Origin: Alphaproteobacteria bacterium
GTDB lineage: Bacteria > Pseudomonadota > Alphaproteobacteria > UBA828
Direction of reading: 5' to 3'
Length of the DNA stretch: 64,000 nt
Assembly: GCA_022826345.1 (NCBI GenBank)
Contig: JAJDVB010000141.1
Span: 49,252-113,251, forward strand
Part shown: positions 39,029 through 47,463 of the stretch, piece after piece
Numbering within the stretch: the first letter of the stretch is position 1
Layout: the number at the start of each line of letters is the position of its first letter
Position numbers and translations under genes: made by a program
The notes under the pieces: model-generated
The model's database searches: none
What the model was told of the DNA's origin: nothing
What the model saw: only the letters and a program-made list of their open reading frames with translations

Positions 39029-40080
39029 GCCGCCCTGCATCCGCGGCGCCGGGCGAGGCCGGCGCGCAACTTCGCTTCGACGACAACACGTTGCTGCCGC
39101 TGCTTTTCGGCGACCACGACCGCCATCTGGTGCGGATTGAGCACGCGCTGGGCGTGGTGCTGCGCTCCCGCGGCAACGAGGTCGCGATCAGCGGCCCGCC
39201 CTCTTCGGTCGCAGCGACGGAAGAGGTGCTGCGCACGCTCTACGACAAACTGAAGCAAGGCCTGCCGATGGGCGGCGGCGAGGTCGAAGGTGCAATCCGC
39301 ATGGCGACCGGGCCGGGCGGCGGAGGTGCGGCGGGGACGGCAAGTCCGCGGGCCGAGCCAGAGCCCGCGCTCACACTCCGCACCCGCAAGCGCCCGGTCA
39401 GCCCGCGCTCGCCACGCCAGGCTGACTATGTACGCGCCATGCAGAACAACGATCTGGTGTTTGGGCTCGGCCCCGCCGGCACCGGCAAGACCTATCTCGC
39501 GGTGGCGATGGCGGTCTCGCTCTACCTCACAGGCCGGGTCGAGCGCATCGTGCTCTCGCGGCCGGCGGTGGAAGCCGGCGAGCGCCTCGGCTTCCTGCCC
39601 GGCGACCTGAAGGACAAGGTAGACCCCTATCTCCGCCCGCTCTACGACGCGCTCTACGACATGTTGCCGGCGGACCTGGTGTCGCGGCGCATCGACTCAG
39701 CGGAGATCGAGATCGCACCGCTCGCCTTCATGCGCGGGCGCACGCTCTCCCAGGCCTTCATCATCCTGGACGAGGCGCAGAACACGACGCCGCTGCAGAT
39801 GAAGATGCTCCTGACCCGGCTTGGCGAGGGTTCGCGCATGGTCGTCACCGGCGACCTCACCCAGGTGGACCTCCCGGCCGGCGCGCAATCGGGCCTCCGC
39901 CATGCCGTCGCGACCCTGGAAGGGATGGGCGAGGTCGCCTTCGTTCGCTTCGGCACTGCCGACGTCATGCGTCACTCGTTGGTGACGCGAATCCTCGAGG
40001 CCTACGACGCCGAAACCCCCGGCGATGATCGAGATCGAGATCAGCCTCCGCGATTCGGCGTGGTCGACCGCTCTTCCTAA
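39025..40080 (+). CDS. phoH: PhoH-family ATPase
   Basis: A 351-residue P-loop protein (YbeZ type). Walker A is [17 protein letters not shown], Walker B is [18 protein letters not shown], with [12 protein letters not shown] as the sensor. An N-terminal KH-like or linker part precedes them. PhoH/YbeZ works with the RNase YbeY in rRNA processing, and ybeY follows here. It starts at GTG overlapping the miaB stop by 4 nt. Confidence 0.96.
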   Translation: MSRPASAAPGEAGAQLRFDDNTLLPLLFGDHDRHLVRIEHALGVVLRSRGNEVAISGPPSSVAATEEVLRTLYDKLKQGLPMGGGEVEGAIRMATGPGGGGAAGTASPRAEPEPALTLRTRKRPVSPRSPRQADYVRAMQNNDLVFGLGPAGTGKTYLAVAMAVSLYLTGRVERIVLSRPAVEAGERLGFLPGDLKDKVDPYLRPLYDALYDMLPADLVSRRIDSAEIEIAPLAFMRGRTLSQAFIILDEAQNTTPLQMKMLLTRLGEGSRMVVTGDLTQVDLPAGAQSGLRHAVATLEGMGEVAFVRFGTADVMRHSLVTRILEAYDAETPGDDRDRDQPPRFGVVDRSS

Positions 40081-40513
40081 CGCCGCTGCCGTGGTCCGGC
40101 GCGCAGCAGCCGCGGCCCTTGGGGTCGAAGCGACTCTGCCCGGTCGCGTGGAGCTCAGCGTGGTGCTGGCGGACGATGCCTTCGTGCGAACGCTGAACAG
40201 GGACTACCGCGGGCAGGACCGCGCGACGGACGTGCTCTCCTTCCCGGTCCACGAGCCGCCGCGCCTCGACCCGCCGCCGGGGGAGATGCCGCTCATGCTG
40301 GGCGACGTGGTGCTCGCCCGCGAGACTGTGCAGCGCGACAGCACTTCGGCCGGCGTTGGCCTCGCCGACCGTGTGAGCCACCTGGTGGTCCATGGTGTGC
40401 TCCATTTGCTCGGCCACGATCACGACGAGCCAGATGCCGAGCGGCGCATGCGCGCCCTCGAATCCAGGACACTTTTGGCACTTGGCTTATGCGATCCCTA
40501 CGTTAACCTGTGA
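40025..40513 (+). CDS. ybeY: endoribonuclease YbeY
   Basis: A 162-residue metal-dependent RNase for 16S rRNA 3'-end maturation and ribosome quality control. It has the zinc motif HLVVHGVLHLLGHDHDEPD and the conserved LNRDYRGQDRATDVLSFP. It overlaps the end of phoH by 56 bases in a different frame, longer than the 4-nt overlaps elsewhere here, yet the N-terminal strand [12 protein letters not shown] is needed for the fold. Confidence 0.96.
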   Translation: MIEIEISLRDSAWSTALPNAAAVVRRAAAAALGVEATLPGRVELSVVLADDAFVRTLNRDYRGQDRATDVLSFPVHEPPRLDPPPGEMPLMLGDVVLARETVQRDSTSAGVGLADRVSHLVVHGVLHLLGHDHDEPDAERRMRALESRTLLALGLCDPYVNL

Positions 40514-40555
40514 GAATCCGAGTTGCCCCGCGGTCACGGGCCGCGGAGCGGAACG

Positions 40556-41482
40556 ATGAGCGAAGACGACAAACCTCCATCTAGCAGCGACAGTTTAGGC
40601 GGCGACCGAAGCGGGCGGGTCCGCGCGTCGGTCGTTGGGCTGATCGGCAACTGGCTGCGCAAGGGGCTTGGCCGCGGCAACGGCGTCTCCTGGCGCGACT
40701 CCCTTGGCGAGATTCTCGAGGAAGAGGAGATCGCCGAGCAGATCAGCCCGCACGAGCGCGACCTGCTGCTCAACCTGCTGCGTTTCGGCAGCCTGACCGC
40801 CGAGGACGCGATGGTACCCCGCAACGACATCACGGCGGTCGAGATCACGGCGCCGCTGGAAGAGGTCGTCGCCACCATCAAGGAGGAGGGCCACTCGCGG
40901 ATGCCGCTCTACCGCGGCAATCTCGACGAAATCGTCGGCATGATTCACATCCGCGATGTCATGGGCCATTGGGGCGGAGACGGTCCCTTCGACTTGGAGG
41001 CGATCCGACGCGAAATTCTGTACGTGCCCGAGTCCATGCCGATCCCCGCCCTCCTCAAAGAGATGCGCGAGACCCGGCTGCACATGGCGGTGATCGTCGA
41101 CGAATACGGCGGCACCCACGGCCTGGTCACCATCGAGGACGTGGTGGAGGAGATCGTCGGCGAGATCGAGGACGAGCACGACGAGATCGAAGCCCCGGCC
41201 CTGATCCGCCTGGACGATGGCGCCTTGGAGGCGGACGCGCGCGTGCGCGTCGACGAGCTGGAGCGCCATCTGGCGGTCCCGCTGCTCGGCGGCGACGAGG
41301 AGGACGCGGTCGATACCCTCGGCGGGCTCGTGTTCACGCTCGCCGAGCGCGTGCCGCGTGTGGGCGAGCGAATATGCCACCCGGCCGGCTTCGCCTTCGA
41401 TGTGCTGGAGGCCGACCCGCGGCGCATCAAGAGGCTGCGAGTCAGCCGCACAGAATCACTCTCGGCGCACGGTCGTCCGTGA
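40556..41482 (+). CDS. corC: CorC/HlyC-type protein with paired CBS domains
   Basis: A 308-residue cytoplasmic protein with two CBS domains (TAEDAMVPRNDITAVEI, then EGHSRMPLYRGNLDEIVGMI, and HMAVIVDEYGGTHGLVTIED) and a C-terminal CorC_HlyC transporter-associated domain (RVDELERHLAVPLL onward). Homologues bind adenine nucleotides and are linked to Mg2+/Co2+ resistance. It sits between ybeY and lnt as in E. coli. Start ATG follows CGGAGCGG. Confidence 0.95.
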   Translation: MSEDDKPPSSSDSLGGDRSGRVRASVVGLIGNWLRKGLGRGNGVSWRDSLGEILEEEEIAEQISPHERDLLLNLLRFGSLTAEDAMVPRNDITAVEITAPLEEVVATIKEEGHSRMPLYRGNLDEIVGMIHIRDVMGHWGGDGPFDLEAIRREILYVPESMPIPALLKEMRETRLHMAVIVDEYGGTHGLVTIEDVVEEIVGEIEDEHDEIEAPALIRLDDGALEADARVRVDELERHLAVPLLGGDEEDAVDTLGGLVFTLAERVPRVGERICHPAGFAFDVLEADPRRIKRLRVSRTESLSAHGRP

Positions 41483-43110
41483 CCGAATACGGGCGCCTCG
41501 CCGCCACGCGGTTTGTGGCGCTGGCGCGTTGGGTCGGCGCCGCATCCGGCTGGCGCCGGTCGGGGATCGCCGCTGGCCTCGGCGCCGTCTCGGCGACCGC
41601 ACTGCCGCCAGGGCACGCGCTCCCGCTGCTGGTGGTCTCGTTCACGGGTCTCGTCTGGTTGATCCACGCCAGCCGCTCGCCGTGGCGGGCTGCCGTCGCA
41701 GGCTGGTGGTTCGGCTTCGCTCACTTTCTCTTCAGCATCTACTGGATCGGCGCCGCCATGTTGACCGATCCCTCCCGCTTCGGCTGGATGGTGGCGCCGG
41801 CGGTGATCGGTCTCTCTGCGGGCTTCGCGCTCTTTCCGGCGTTGGCGGCATTCGCGGCGCGGCTGCCCGCGTTGCCGATCGCGGGCCGCGTGCTCGCCCT
41901 CGCCGTCACCTGGACCGCTGCGGAGTGGCTGCGGGGCAACATCCTGACAGGCTTTCCCATGAACCTGATGGGCACGGTCTGGATGCCATCCGTCGGCATG
42001 ATCCAGTCCGTGGCGGTGGTCGGGGTCTACGGGCTGAGCTTCGTGACGGTGCTCGCTGCGGCGGCACCGGCGGCCCTGACGATACCGCTTGCGGACGAGC
42101 GCCGCGGCCGCCGGCCCTGGCTGTTGCCCGCCGTCGCGTTCGGGCTGCTGGCGGCGATCTGGGTCGGCGGGCAGGTGCGCCTCGCGCTCGCACCCGATCT
42201 GGCGCCGACCGAGGTGAACCTCCGCCTGGTTCAGGCCAACATCGATCAATCGCGGAAGTGGGAAGACGGCGCGCGCGAGGCGGGGCTTGCGCACCATGTC
42301 GTGCTCTCGCACGAGCCGGGGCTCGACGAGACGGACGTCGTGATCTGGCCCGAGACGGCCGTGCCCTTCTTTATGGACGAGAGTGCGACGATCCAGGCAT
42401 TCATCTCGCGGGCCGCACCGCCCGGCGGTTACGTGATTACCGGCGCACCCCGGCGCACGCGTTCGGCGGGGCGCACGATCGCCGTCTGGAACAGCCTGCA
42501 TGCGCTAGGCCCGGCGGAAGCCATCACGGCGTCTTACGACAAGCACCACCTGGTGCCGTTCGGCGAGTACATGCCGCTGCGCGGGCTCATCAATTTGCGG
42601 GCGATTGCGGCGGCTGGAACGGTCGACAGCTCCCCTGGGCCAGGGCCGCGCACACTCAGTCTGCCAGGTGTGCCGCCCTTCAGCCCGCTCATCTGTTACG
42701 AGGCGATCTTCCCCGGCGAGGTTGTGGCCGGCGACGCGACGCCGAACGAACGGCCGCAATGGCTGCTCAACATCACCAACGACGCCTGGTTCGGGCATAC
42801 CGCCGGGCCCTATCAGCACTTCCAGGCGGCGCGCCTCAGGGCCGTGGAGGAGGGCATGCCGCTCGTACGGGCGGCGAACACGGGGATCTCCACCGTCGTC
42901 GATTCCTACGGTCGCGTGGTGGCCCGGCTCGGGCTGGGGGAGATCGGCGTGCTTGACGTGCCGCTGCCGCCCGCGCTCGCGACATCCACGCCGATGGCCC
43001 GGTTCGGGGGATGGATCCTCGCCATCCTCCTGCTCCTCGCCGCGGCTGCGACTCTCGCCATCGGTATTCGGCACTGGTTGCGCAGCGAGCGGCACGGTCA
43101 GGGCGAATAA
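41479..43110 (+). CDS. lnt: apolipoprotein N-acyltransferase
   Basis: A 543-residue membrane protein that adds the third acyl chain to lipoproteins such as BamE. An N-terminal bundle of about six to seven helices is followed by a periplasmic nitrilase-like domain with the catalytic glutamate in DVVIWPETAVPFF, the lysine region YDKHHLVPFGEYMPL and the cysteine in LICYEAIFP, then NITNDAWFG. A last helix is at the C-terminus. Starts at GTG overlapping corC. Its last 13 bases overlap the convergent cdsA. Confidence 0.95.
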   Translation: MTEYGRLAATRFVALARWVGAASGWRRSGIAAGLGAVSATALPPGHALPLLVVSFTGLVWLIHASRSPWRAAVAGWWFGFAHFLFSIYWIGAAMLTDPSRFGWMVAPAVIGLSAGFALFPALAAFAARLPALPIAGRVLALAVTWTAAEWLRGNILTGFPMNLMGTVWMPSVGMIQSVAVVGVYGLSFVTVLAAAAPAALTIPLADERRGRRPWLLPAVAFGLLAAIWVGGQVRLALAPDLAPTEVNLRLVQANIDQSRKWEDGAREAGLAHHVVLSHEPGLDETDVVIWPETAVPFFMDESATIQAFISRAAPPGGYVITGAPRRTRSAGRTIAVWNSLHALGPAEAITASYDKHHLVPFGEYMPLRGLINLRAIAAAGTVDSSPGPGPRTLSLPGVPPFSPLICYEAIFPGEVVAGDATPNERPQWLLNITNDAWFGHTAGPYQHFQAARLRAVEEGMPLVRAANTGISTVVDSYGRVVARLGLGEIGVLDVPLPPALATSTPMARFGGWILAILLLLAAAATLAIGIRHWLRSERHGQGE

Positions 43111-43952
43111 GACCAAGGAGGTACTCCCCCGCTGATCACGGTCGCCAGGATCAACACGAAGGCGGCGGCGGCGAAGGAATCGCCCCGGTCCAGAATGCCG
43201 CCGTGGCCGGGGATCAGACGGCCCGAGTCATCCGCGCCGACGCGTCGCTTGAGGGCGGATTCGGCGAGGTCGCCCATTTGCCCCACAATCGAGCCGAGCA
43301 CGCCGGCCACCGCCAGCACGGCGAGAGTCGGGCGTTCCGCCACCCAGCCGGCGAGCGGCATCAGCCAGCCGAGCAGGATGCTGGCGCCCGCCGCTGCCGC
43401 CACAGCGCCGCAGGCGCCGGCCCAGGTCTTGGCCGGGCTTATGCGGGGTGCGAGGCGGGGGCCGCCGATCGTTCGCCCGGCCAGATACGCGCCGGTATCG
43501 CTCGCCCAGACCACGGCGAACAGCCAGAAGACCGTCGCGCGACCCGTCGCGTCGTCACCGCGCAGTGCGAGCGCGGCGACGACGAGCAGGAGGATGATCC
43601 CGGTGCCCGCCAGGCCCGCCGCGCGCACTCGCAGCCCGCCGCGTTCCGCGCCTGCGACGACGAGAGCAGCCGCTGCAGCGGCTGCTGCTGCCGCAACCGC
43701 TCCGACCATCGCGAAGAGCGCGCAGACCGCAGCCAGCCCTGCGATGCCGACCGCCGCGGCAACATCCGCCGGCGGCCGGCCGAGCAGCCTGCGCCATTCG
43801 AGCCAGGCGAGCACACCTGCTGCCCCCACTGCTGCGATGAAGACGGGGCCGCCCAGGTAGGCCGCACCCAGCGCAACGGGCACGAGCACCGCAGCCGACG
43901 CTGCGCGCAGGCCAAGACCGCCCGCGCCGCCTCCCGCTCGTGGGTCCGTCAT
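43098..43952 (-). CDS. cdsA: phosphatidate cytidylyltransferase
   Basis: A 284-residue polytopic membrane enzyme of the CdsA family, which makes CDP-diacylglycerol from phosphatidate and CTP. It has FAVVWASDTGAYLAGRTIG, RISPAKTWAGACGA and the C-terminal signature SALKRRVGADDSGRLIPGHG then GILDRGDS. In that signature the usual Lys-Asp is Asp-Asp and the hydrophobic residue before the last Asp is Gly. It is not in the usual frr-uppS-cdsA-dxr setting. The long alanine-rich helices (AVAAAAAAAAAALVV) are extreme. It may be a second, divergent CdsA. Confidence 0.88.
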   Translation of the reverse strand: MTDPRAGGGAGGLGLRAASAAVLVPVALGAAYLGGPVFIAAVGAAGVLAWLEWRRLLGRPPADVAAAVGIAGLAAVCALFAMVGAVAAAAAAAAAALVVAGAERGGLRVRAAGLAGTGIILLLVVAALALRGDDATGRATVFWLFAVVWASDTGAYLAGRTIGGPRLAPRISPAKTWAGACGAVAAAAGASILLGWLMPLAGWVAERPTLAVLAVAGVLGSIVGQMGDLAESALKRRVGADDSGRLIPGHGGILDRGDSFAAAAFVLILATVISGGVPPWSYSP

Positions 43953-43974
43953 GCCCGATTCTGCCACATCAATG

Positions 43975-44094
43975 CCACATTCGACGGCCATATCGTCTTG
44001 CGGGTGACGGTGAAGCGCTTCGTCCCTCCCGCTGTCTCCCAAACGACCGGTCGGTCCTCCAGCTGGGGCGGTCCTCGCGACCGCCCCAGTTTTT
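43975..44094 (+). ncRNA. candidate small RNA ending at an orphan terminator
   Basis: The gap between the divergent cdsA and ridA genes holds a strong plus-strand terminator with no plus-strand CDS before it for over 850 bases. The preceding 100 bases contain unpaired-looking, pyrimidine-rich runs (CCCTCCCGC, GTCTCCC, GTCCTCC) that could pair with Shine-Dalgarno sequences, as in several alphaproteobacterial sRNAs. No clear promoter was found, so the 5' end is a guess. Confidence 0.3.
44063..44094 (+). terminator. rho-independent terminator
   Basis: A perfect 11-bp stem (44063-44073 CTGGGGCGGTC with 44079-44089) around a five-base loop, directly followed by five T residues (44090-44094). Only the plus strand has the T-run. 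It lies 121 bases before ridA, so it ends some transcript that starts within the gap or reads through antisense to cdsA. Confidence 0.8.
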
Positions 44095-44215
44095 GGTCGG
44101 CACGGGCAGCCGACGCGTCTTGCACCGACGGCCCTGCCGGGGCTCGTGCGCGCCGTTCCGGCTATGCGGGCGATGGGATAGCATGGCGCCCCTTTGCCGA
44201 CCACGGGACATCGCC

Positions 44216-44650
44216 ATGCCGATCACGCCGATCCACCACATCCCCCTCAAGCCGGAATACCGCAGCCCCTTCAGCGCCGCCTTCGCGGTCGAGGACGCGC
44301 GGCTGTTGCTCTTCTCCGGCTGCGGGCCGATCCCGATCTACCACGCGCACCCGCACGATCCGGTGGCCGAGGCCGAGTGGCTGGCAGGCGGCATCCGCGA
44401 GCAGACCGAAAAGACCTTCGCCAACATCGGCGCCATTCTGGAGGCGGCAGGGGCCGACTTCTCGCAGATCGTCAAGCTAAACATCTACCTCACCGACATG
44501 TCGGGGCAGAACGTCGTGAACGAAATCTCGGCCCGTCATTTCGACCCGGCGAACCCGCCTCCGCGCACCCTCGTCGGCGTGACCGAGCTCGCCCACCCCG
44601 GAATGCTGATTGAGATCGAGGGCACGGTGGCGACGCCGCTCGGAAACTGA
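44216..44650 (+). CDS. RidA/YjgF-family protein
   Basis: A 144-residue member of the RidA family of enamine/imine deaminases. The family C-terminus is visible: VVNEISARHFDPANPPPRTL with the substrate arginine, followed by VGVTELAHPGMLIEIEGTVA. The N-terminal part is longer than RidA and has an insertion (IPIYHAHPHDPVAEAEWLAG), typical of non-archetypal subgroups. It heads a plus-strand set of catabolic-looking genes with a Gfo/Idh dehydrogenase and two amidases, so it may hydrolyse a reactive imine made in that path. Confidence 0.88.
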   Translation: MPITPIHHIPLKPEYRSPFSAAFAVEDARLLLFSGCGPIPIYHAHPHDPVAEAEWLAGGIREQTEKTFANIGAILEAAGADFSQIVKLNIYLTDMSGQNVVNEISARHFDPANPPPRTLVGVTELAHPGMLIEIEGTVATPLGN

Positions 44651-44768
44651 GGAATAGTCCGGCCGTTTGATCGGGTCTGCGGGCGGCGGCACAATAAGCG
44701 ACAAGAAGAACGAGCAACGGCGGAAGACGCGCACCGCCCGGCGGGCGGATGGATAAGGGGAGGCGGTC

Positions 44769-45845
44769 ATGCAGAACGGAGCAATCAAGGTGCTCGTGGT
44801 GGGGGTCGGCAACATGGGGCTCAGCCACGCGCTCGCATACGAAAAGATCGATGGCTTCGAGCTCGTCGGGCTGTGCAGCCGCAGCATTCGCGGGCGCAAC
44901 GACCTGCCGGCCGAGCTGGCATCGCTGCCGCGCTACGAGAACGTCGACGAGGCGCTGGCCGAATCCCGGCCCGATGCGGTCTCGATCAACACGTATCCCA
45001 ACACCCACGAGGAGTTCTGTCTCAAGGCGTTCGACGCGGGCTGCCACGTCTTCGTCGAGAAGCCGCTGGCCACCACCGTGGAGGGTGCCCAGAGGGTAGT
45101 AGACAAGGCGCGCGCCACCGACAAGAAGCTGGTCATCGGCTACATCCTGCGGGTTCACCCCGCCTGGACGGAGTTCATCGCGCGCGCGCAGACCCTCGGC
45201 AAGCCACTGGTCATGCGCATGAACCTCAATCAGCAGAGCCGGGGGCCGGCCTGGAACTGGCACCGCAATCTGATGGAGTCGCTGACGCCGATCGTCGATT
45301 GCGGGGTCCACTACGTGGATGTCATGTGCCAGATGACCGGCGCCCAGCCGGTACGCGTGCACGGCATCGGCGCGCAGCTTACCGACCAGACCAAGGTGCA
45401 GAACTACGGCCACCTCCACGTCGAGTTCGACGACGGCTCGGTGGGCTGGTACGAGGCCGGCTGGGGCCCGATGATGAGCGAGGTCGCGTTCTTCGTGAAG
45501 GACGTGATCGGGCCCAAGGGCTGCGTCAGCATCGTCATGCCGCAGGAGGGGCAGGATCACACGGCCTCCGACGATATCGACTCGCACACCAAGACCAACG
45601 CGCTGCTCTGTCATTCGAGCGAGATCGACGAGGCCAACAACTTCGTGCGAGAGGACGAGTGGGTCGACATGGCCGACGAGCCGACCCACCAGGAGTTGTG
45701 CGATCGCGAGCAGGAATTCCTGCTCAAGGCGATCCGCGAGGACCTGGACCTCTCCGAGCACATGGATAGCGCGGTCAACAGCCTGCGCATCGTCATCGCC
45801 GCCGACGAGAGCATCAAGCGGCGGGAGGCCGTTCATCTCGCCTGA
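44769..45845 (+). CDS. Gfo/Idh/MocA-family NAD(P)-dependent oxidoreductase
   Basis: A 358-residue dehydrogenase. The Rossmann motif is VLVVGVGNMGLSHALAYEK, the active-site region is HVFVEKPLATTVEGAQRVVD, and the C-terminal substrate domain has MESLTPIVDCGVHYVDVMCQ. The histidine and aspartate of that last segment are typical. Substrates are usually sugars, cyclitols or amino-sugar derivatives; the exact one is unknown. 118 bases separate it from the RidA gene, and 80 from the amidase gene. Confidence 0.9.
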   Translation: MQNGAIKVLVVGVGNMGLSHALAYEKIDGFELVGLCSRSIRGRNDLPAELASLPRYENVDEALAESRPDAVSINTYPNTHEEFCLKAFDAGCHVFVEKPLATTVEGAQRVVDKARATDKKLVIGYILRVHPAWTEFIARAQTLGKPLVMRMNLNQQSRGPAWNWHRNLMESLTPIVDCGVHYVDVMCQMTGAQPVRVHGIGAQLTDQTKVQNYGHLHVEFDDGSVGWYEAGWGPMMSEVAFFVKDVIGPKGCVSIVMPQEGQDHTASDDIDSHTKTNALLCHSSEIDEANNFVREDEWVDMADEPTHQELCDREQEFLLKAIREDLDLSEHMDSAVNSLRIVIAADESIKRREAVHLA

Positions 45846-45857
45846 CGAGCGTATCGT

Positions 45858-45887
45858 TGCGAGCGGGCACTTAATGCGAGCGGGCAC
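45858..45887. repeat. 13-base direct repeat before the first amidase gene
   Basis: TGCGAGCGGGCAC occurs at 45858-45870 and again at 45875-45887, four bases apart, so the repeats recur every 17 bases. It may be an operator or simple slippage. It lies 38 bases before the amidase ATG, upstream of the GGGGAGG site. Confidence 0.5.
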
Positions 45888-45925
45888 ATAGTGGGAGGCC
45901 TTGAGAGGCCAAGGGGAGGCACATC

Positions 45926-47353
45926 ATGGCATCGGCAGATCTCGAGCTTTGCTATCTGACGGCGAGCGAGGCGCTGGAGCGCTTCAAGGCGCGCACGCTG
46001 TCGCCCGTGGAGCTGCTGGACGCGCAGATCGCGCGCACGCAGGCAGTCAATCCCAAGCTCAACGCCATCACCTACGATTACTTCGACCGGGCGCGCGAGC
46101 AGGCGCAGAAGGCCGAGGCGAAGTACGCGAAGACCGACGGCCGGCTCCGCGCTCTCGAAGGGGTGACGGTGGGGATCAAGGACTTCCACCCGGTCAAGGG
46201 CGAGATCACGACCATGGGCTCGAAGATCTTCGAGGATTTTCGGCCCGACTACTCGGCGGCGACGGTGGACCGGCTGCTGCGCGCCGGCGGCATCATGCAC
46301 TTGCGCACCACGACGCCCGAGTTCGCCTATTCCGGCAACACCCACAGCCCGCTCTGGGGCATCACGCGCAATCCGTGGAACCTGGACTACACCCCCGGCG
46401 GCTCCTCCGGCGGCGCGGGCGCGGCAGTCGCCGGCGGCATGACGACGCTCGCCGACGGTACGGACGGCGGCGGCTCGATCCGCATCCCGTCATCCGCCTG
46501 CGGCATCTTCGGTTACAAGCCGCCGTTCGGCCGCAACCCGCTGGACCGCGACCATCCGCTGGAAACGATCCTGCATTACGGCCCCATGGTTCGCAGCGTC
46601 GCCGACGCCGCGCTGATGCAGAACGTCATGTCCGGCCCGCATCCGGACGACCTGTGCAGCCTGCCGAACAAGATTCGACTGCCAACCACCTACGACGACA
46701 TTCGGGGCTGGAAGGTCGCCTTCTCCATGAACCTCGGCTACTTCGAGGTCGACCCGGAGGTGCAGGCGAACATGCGGCACGCGGCGGACGTGCTGCGCGG
46801 CCTCGGCTGCGAGGTCGACGAGGTCGATGTCGGCTTCAACTGGGGTGTCCAGGATTGCTGGATGACCTGGTGGGAGGGTCTGTTCGCGGGGATCGCCGGC
46901 CACCTGCTACCCCGCTGGCAGTACGAGATGGACCCCTTCGTGGTCAGGCTGCTTGAGAAGGGCATGACCCACAGCGCCGCGCGCCTCTACCAGTGCCAGG
47001 TATTCCGCGGCTGGATGTGGGAGCAGCTGCAGCCGATCCTCAAGCGCTACAACTTCCTGATCTGCCCGACGCTGGCGGTGCCGTCGGTCAAGGCCGAACA
47101 GGACGACGCGGACCCCAATTTCCAGATCAACGGGGTGCGCGTGATGGCCTATGTCGGCTGGATCTGCACCAACCCCTTCAACCTGCTGAGCCAGTGCCCG
47201 GTGATGAGCGTGCCGACCGGCTTCTCCTCGTTTGGGGTGCCGACCGGTATGCAGGTCGTGGGCCGGCCCTACGACGATCACTCCGTGTTCCGCGCGGCCG
47301 CCGCCTTCGAGGGCGCGACCCAGCCCTGGCAGAGCAAGCGGCCCGCGATCTAG
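45926..47353 (+). CDS. amidase signature family enzyme, copy 1
   Basis: A 475-residue amidase. The Ser-cisSer-Lys triad is visible: lysine in GVTVGIKDFHPVKGEI, and both serines in TPGGSSGGAGAAVAGGM followed by DGTDGGGSIRIPSSACG. Members hydrolyse amides, carbamates or cyclic dimers; the FEAD-like C-terminus gives no substrate. The ATG has a GGGGAGG site. It is followed by a close paralogue in the same orientation, evidence of tandem duplication. Confidence 0.92.
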   Translation: MASADLELCYLTASEALERFKARTLSPVELLDAQIARTQAVNPKLNAITYDYFDRAREQAQKAEAKYAKTDGRLRALEGVTVGIKDFHPVKGEITTMGSKIFEDFRPDYSAATVDRLLRAGGIMHLRTTTPEFAYSGNTHSPLWGITRNPWNLDYTPGGSSGGAGAAVAGGMTTLADGTDGGGSIRIPSSACGIFGYKPPFGRNPLDRDHPLETILHYGPMVRSVADAALMQNVMSGPHPDDLCSLPNKIRLPTTYDDIRGWKVAFSMNLGYFEVDPEVQANMRHAADVLRGLGCEVDEVDVGFNWGVQDCWMTWWEGLFAGIAGHLLPRWQYEMDPFVVRLLEKGMTHSAARLYQCQVFRGWMWEQLQPILKRYNFLICPTLAVPSVKAEQDDADPNFQINGVRVMAYVGWICTNPFNLLSQCPVMSVPTGFSSFGVPTGMQVVGRPYDDHSVFRAAAAFEGATQPWQSKRPAI

Positions 47354-47463
47354 GACGCGCGCAGCACGGCCAAGAGCGGCGGGAAGGATCGTGTACCGCG
47401 CGTAAGCGGCGGAGCCGCATATCCCGGGACGGCGCGCGGCGGTACTGCGGCGGGAGGTGAGTC

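Noticed and set aside
43953..44204. N-terminal extension of cdsA through the intergenic gap
   Set aside because: Composition is unlike a CdsA N-terminus, and it crosses the terminator hairpin. The first transmembrane helix follows the Met at 43952.
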